A stretch of 5,645 nucleotides of DNA from Dehalococcoidia bacterium (GTDB lineage: Bacteria > Chloroflexota > Dehalococcoidia > JACPQF01): positions 1 to 5,645 of the forward strand of contig JAUSEJ010000293.1 of assembly GCA_030650265.1 (NCBI GenBank). The letters are read 5' to 3'. Under the pieces are notes generated by a model, which saw only the letters and a program-made list of their open reading frames with translations, did not search any database and had not been told where the DNA came from. This document shows positions 4,791 through 5,645 of the stretch, one piece after another. Each line of letters starts with the position of its first letter. Position 1 is the stretch's first letter. A program made the translations under genes and the position numbers.

Positions 4791-5502
4791 CTCTTACCGC
4801 CATCAATGCTTCGGGCAACGATAGGTCGCCTGTATATAAGGCCTTGCCGGCTATGGCTGCCTCGGCGCCGATCTCTCTCAAGCGCAGAATGTGCGCAACC
4901 GAGCTAACGCCTCCAGCGGCGATCACGTTCACATCGACTGAAGATACGAGTTCTCTGATTGCCTCGAAATTCGGCTCAGTAAGCGTGCCGTCGCGAGCGA
5001 TATCGGTATACAGAACTCGCGCGACGCCCAGTTCCCGCATTCGCCGCACCAGGTCCGTCGCCATTATGTCCGTCTTTTGTATCCAACCGCGCGTTGCCAC
5101 CAGTCCATCCCTGGCATCCACGGCGACCATAATAGCCCCACCAAATTGCTGGCAAGCTGCGGTGACCATATCGGCGTCCTCCACGGCTGCCGTACCCAAA
5201 ATTACCCTTCTTACTCCCATACCTAGTACGCTATTTATGGTTTCAAGGCTGCGAATGCCGCCGCCCAACTGCACGGGAATGTCCACGGCCTTGACGATCT
5301 CCCGAACCACTTCGAGATTAGCCGGCTGGCCGATCGCTGCTCCATCCAGGTCCACGACGTGAAGCCATCTTGCCCCCTCTGCCTGCCAACGCCTGGCTAC
5401 TTCAACCGGATTAGGGGCGAAGACAGTCGTTTGGCTGTAATCGCCCTGAAACAATCGCACACATTTTCCGTCGCGAAGATCGATGGCCGGAATAACGATC
5501 AT
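4780..5502 (-). CDS. hisA: ProFAR isomerase HisA
   Basis: HisA is a (beta/alpha)8-barrel enzyme of 240 aa that catalyses an Amadori rearrangement of ProFAR to PRFAR, the substrate of HisF-HisH. The N-terminus [17 protein letters not shown] holds catalytic D8, and MVAVDARDG holds the second catalytic Asp, D129. Phosphate-binding segments are LGGGIRS (79-85) and IAAGGVSS (194-201). [13 protein letters not shown] (166-178) is typical of HisA and separates it from the related HisF. There is no tryptophan-pathway (PriA-type) feature I can identify, so a plain HisA is preferred. The ATG overlaps the hisH stop as ATGA, and GGAG lies ten bases upstream (5516-5513). The end overlaps hisF by 11 nt. Confidence 0.96.
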   Translation of the reverse strand: MIVIPAIDLRDGKCVRLFQGDYSQTTVFAPNPVEVARRWQAEGARWLHVVDLDGAAIGQPANLEVVREIVKAVDIPVQLGGGIRSLETINSVLGMGVRRVILGTAAVEDADMVTAACQQFGGAIMVAVDARDGLVATRGWIQKTDIMATDLVRRMRELGVARVLYTDIARDGTLTEPNFEAIRELVSSVDVNVIAAGGVSSVAHILRLREIGAEAAIAGKALYTGDLSLPEALMAVRDAD

Positions 5503-5645
5503 TGCTTTTCTGCTCCACTCCAGCGAAGAAAATTATCTAGCAGCCTGAGCCCCAACTCGCCGCTTTTCTCCGGATGAAACTGCACGGCGACCATCTTATC
5601 CCGCGCAATCATGCTGCAGAAGGTTAGACCGTATTCGGTTTCACC
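5499..5645 (-). CDS. hisH: Imidazole glycerol phosphate synthase glutaminase subunit HisH (C-terminal part)
   Basis: The last 48 codons and TGA of a class I glutamine amidotransferase enter from the right edge. HisH releases ammonia from glutamine and passes it through the HisF barrel. The visible part includes GETEYGL, the segment before the active site, and [11 protein letters not shown] with the His and Glu of the Cys-His-Glu triad. It ends in a helix, [12 protein letters not shown]. The nucleophilic Cys lies outside the window. The TGA (5501-5499) overlaps the hisA ATG in ATGA, the standard coupling arrangement. Identity rests on the QFHPEKS motif plus the position directly before hisA and hisF. 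Confidence 0.93.
   Translation of the reverse strand, partial: GETEYGLTFCSMIARDKMVAVQFHPEKSGELGLRLLDNFLRWSGAEKQ

Noticed and set aside
4095..4907. 270-codon plus-strand frame opposite hisF and the hisA end
   Set aside because: Its length reflects the codon composition of hisF on the other strand. The translation has no recognisable motif and it crosses the hisF/hisA boundary.

Overview
This is a bacterial chromosomal segment with two housekeeping blocks facing each other. The space between them has filled with mobile and repeated DNA. The phylum cannot be fixed from the sequence. The fused HisIE, the hisH-hisA-hisF-hisIE order and the general look of the His proteins would suit Chloroflexota or another deep environmental lineage, but this is a weak inference.

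Left block (1-926, + strand). The end of an unrecognised gene (to 155) abuts an endonuclease III-type base-excision repair gene (nth, 156-926). That gene has an intact helix-hairpin-helix, catalytic Lys and Asp, and a four-cysteine [4Fe-4S] motif. Its true start may be a TTG at 237.

Middle block (about 922-3374), with no host gene I can establish. From left to right it holds four things. First is a palindromic intergenic repeat whose left arm contains the nth stop codon (922-1034). Second is a complete 1,944-bp insertion sequence of the IS1634 type (1050-2993), with 20-bp terminal inverted repeats and one intact DDE transposase on the minus strand. Third, four bases beyond the IS, is a roughly 157-bp MITE-like element with perfect 21-bp inverted ends (2998-3154). 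Last is about 220 bp of spacer that may hold a short gene remnant. The IS has an elaborate subterminal layout: four copies of an octamer in two inverted pairs, plus a 12-mer repeated in direct orientation near both ends. A TATAAT box lies exactly where it would start a leaderless transposase mRNA.

Right block (3375-5645, - strand). This is the distal part of a histidine-biosynthesis operon read right to left: hisH (C-terminal part only), hisA, hisF and hisIE. Overlaps of 4 and 11 nt and an 18-nt gap point to one transcript with translational coupling. HisIE opens the ring of phosphoribosyl-ATP, HisA isomerises the product, and HisH/HisF convert it to imidazole-glycerol phosphate and AICAR.

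The nth and his units converge on the middle block, so insertions there break no essential gene. I see no new defence or metabolic system. The most interesting material is the structure of the IS ends, the MITE and the leaderless-looking transposase promoter.
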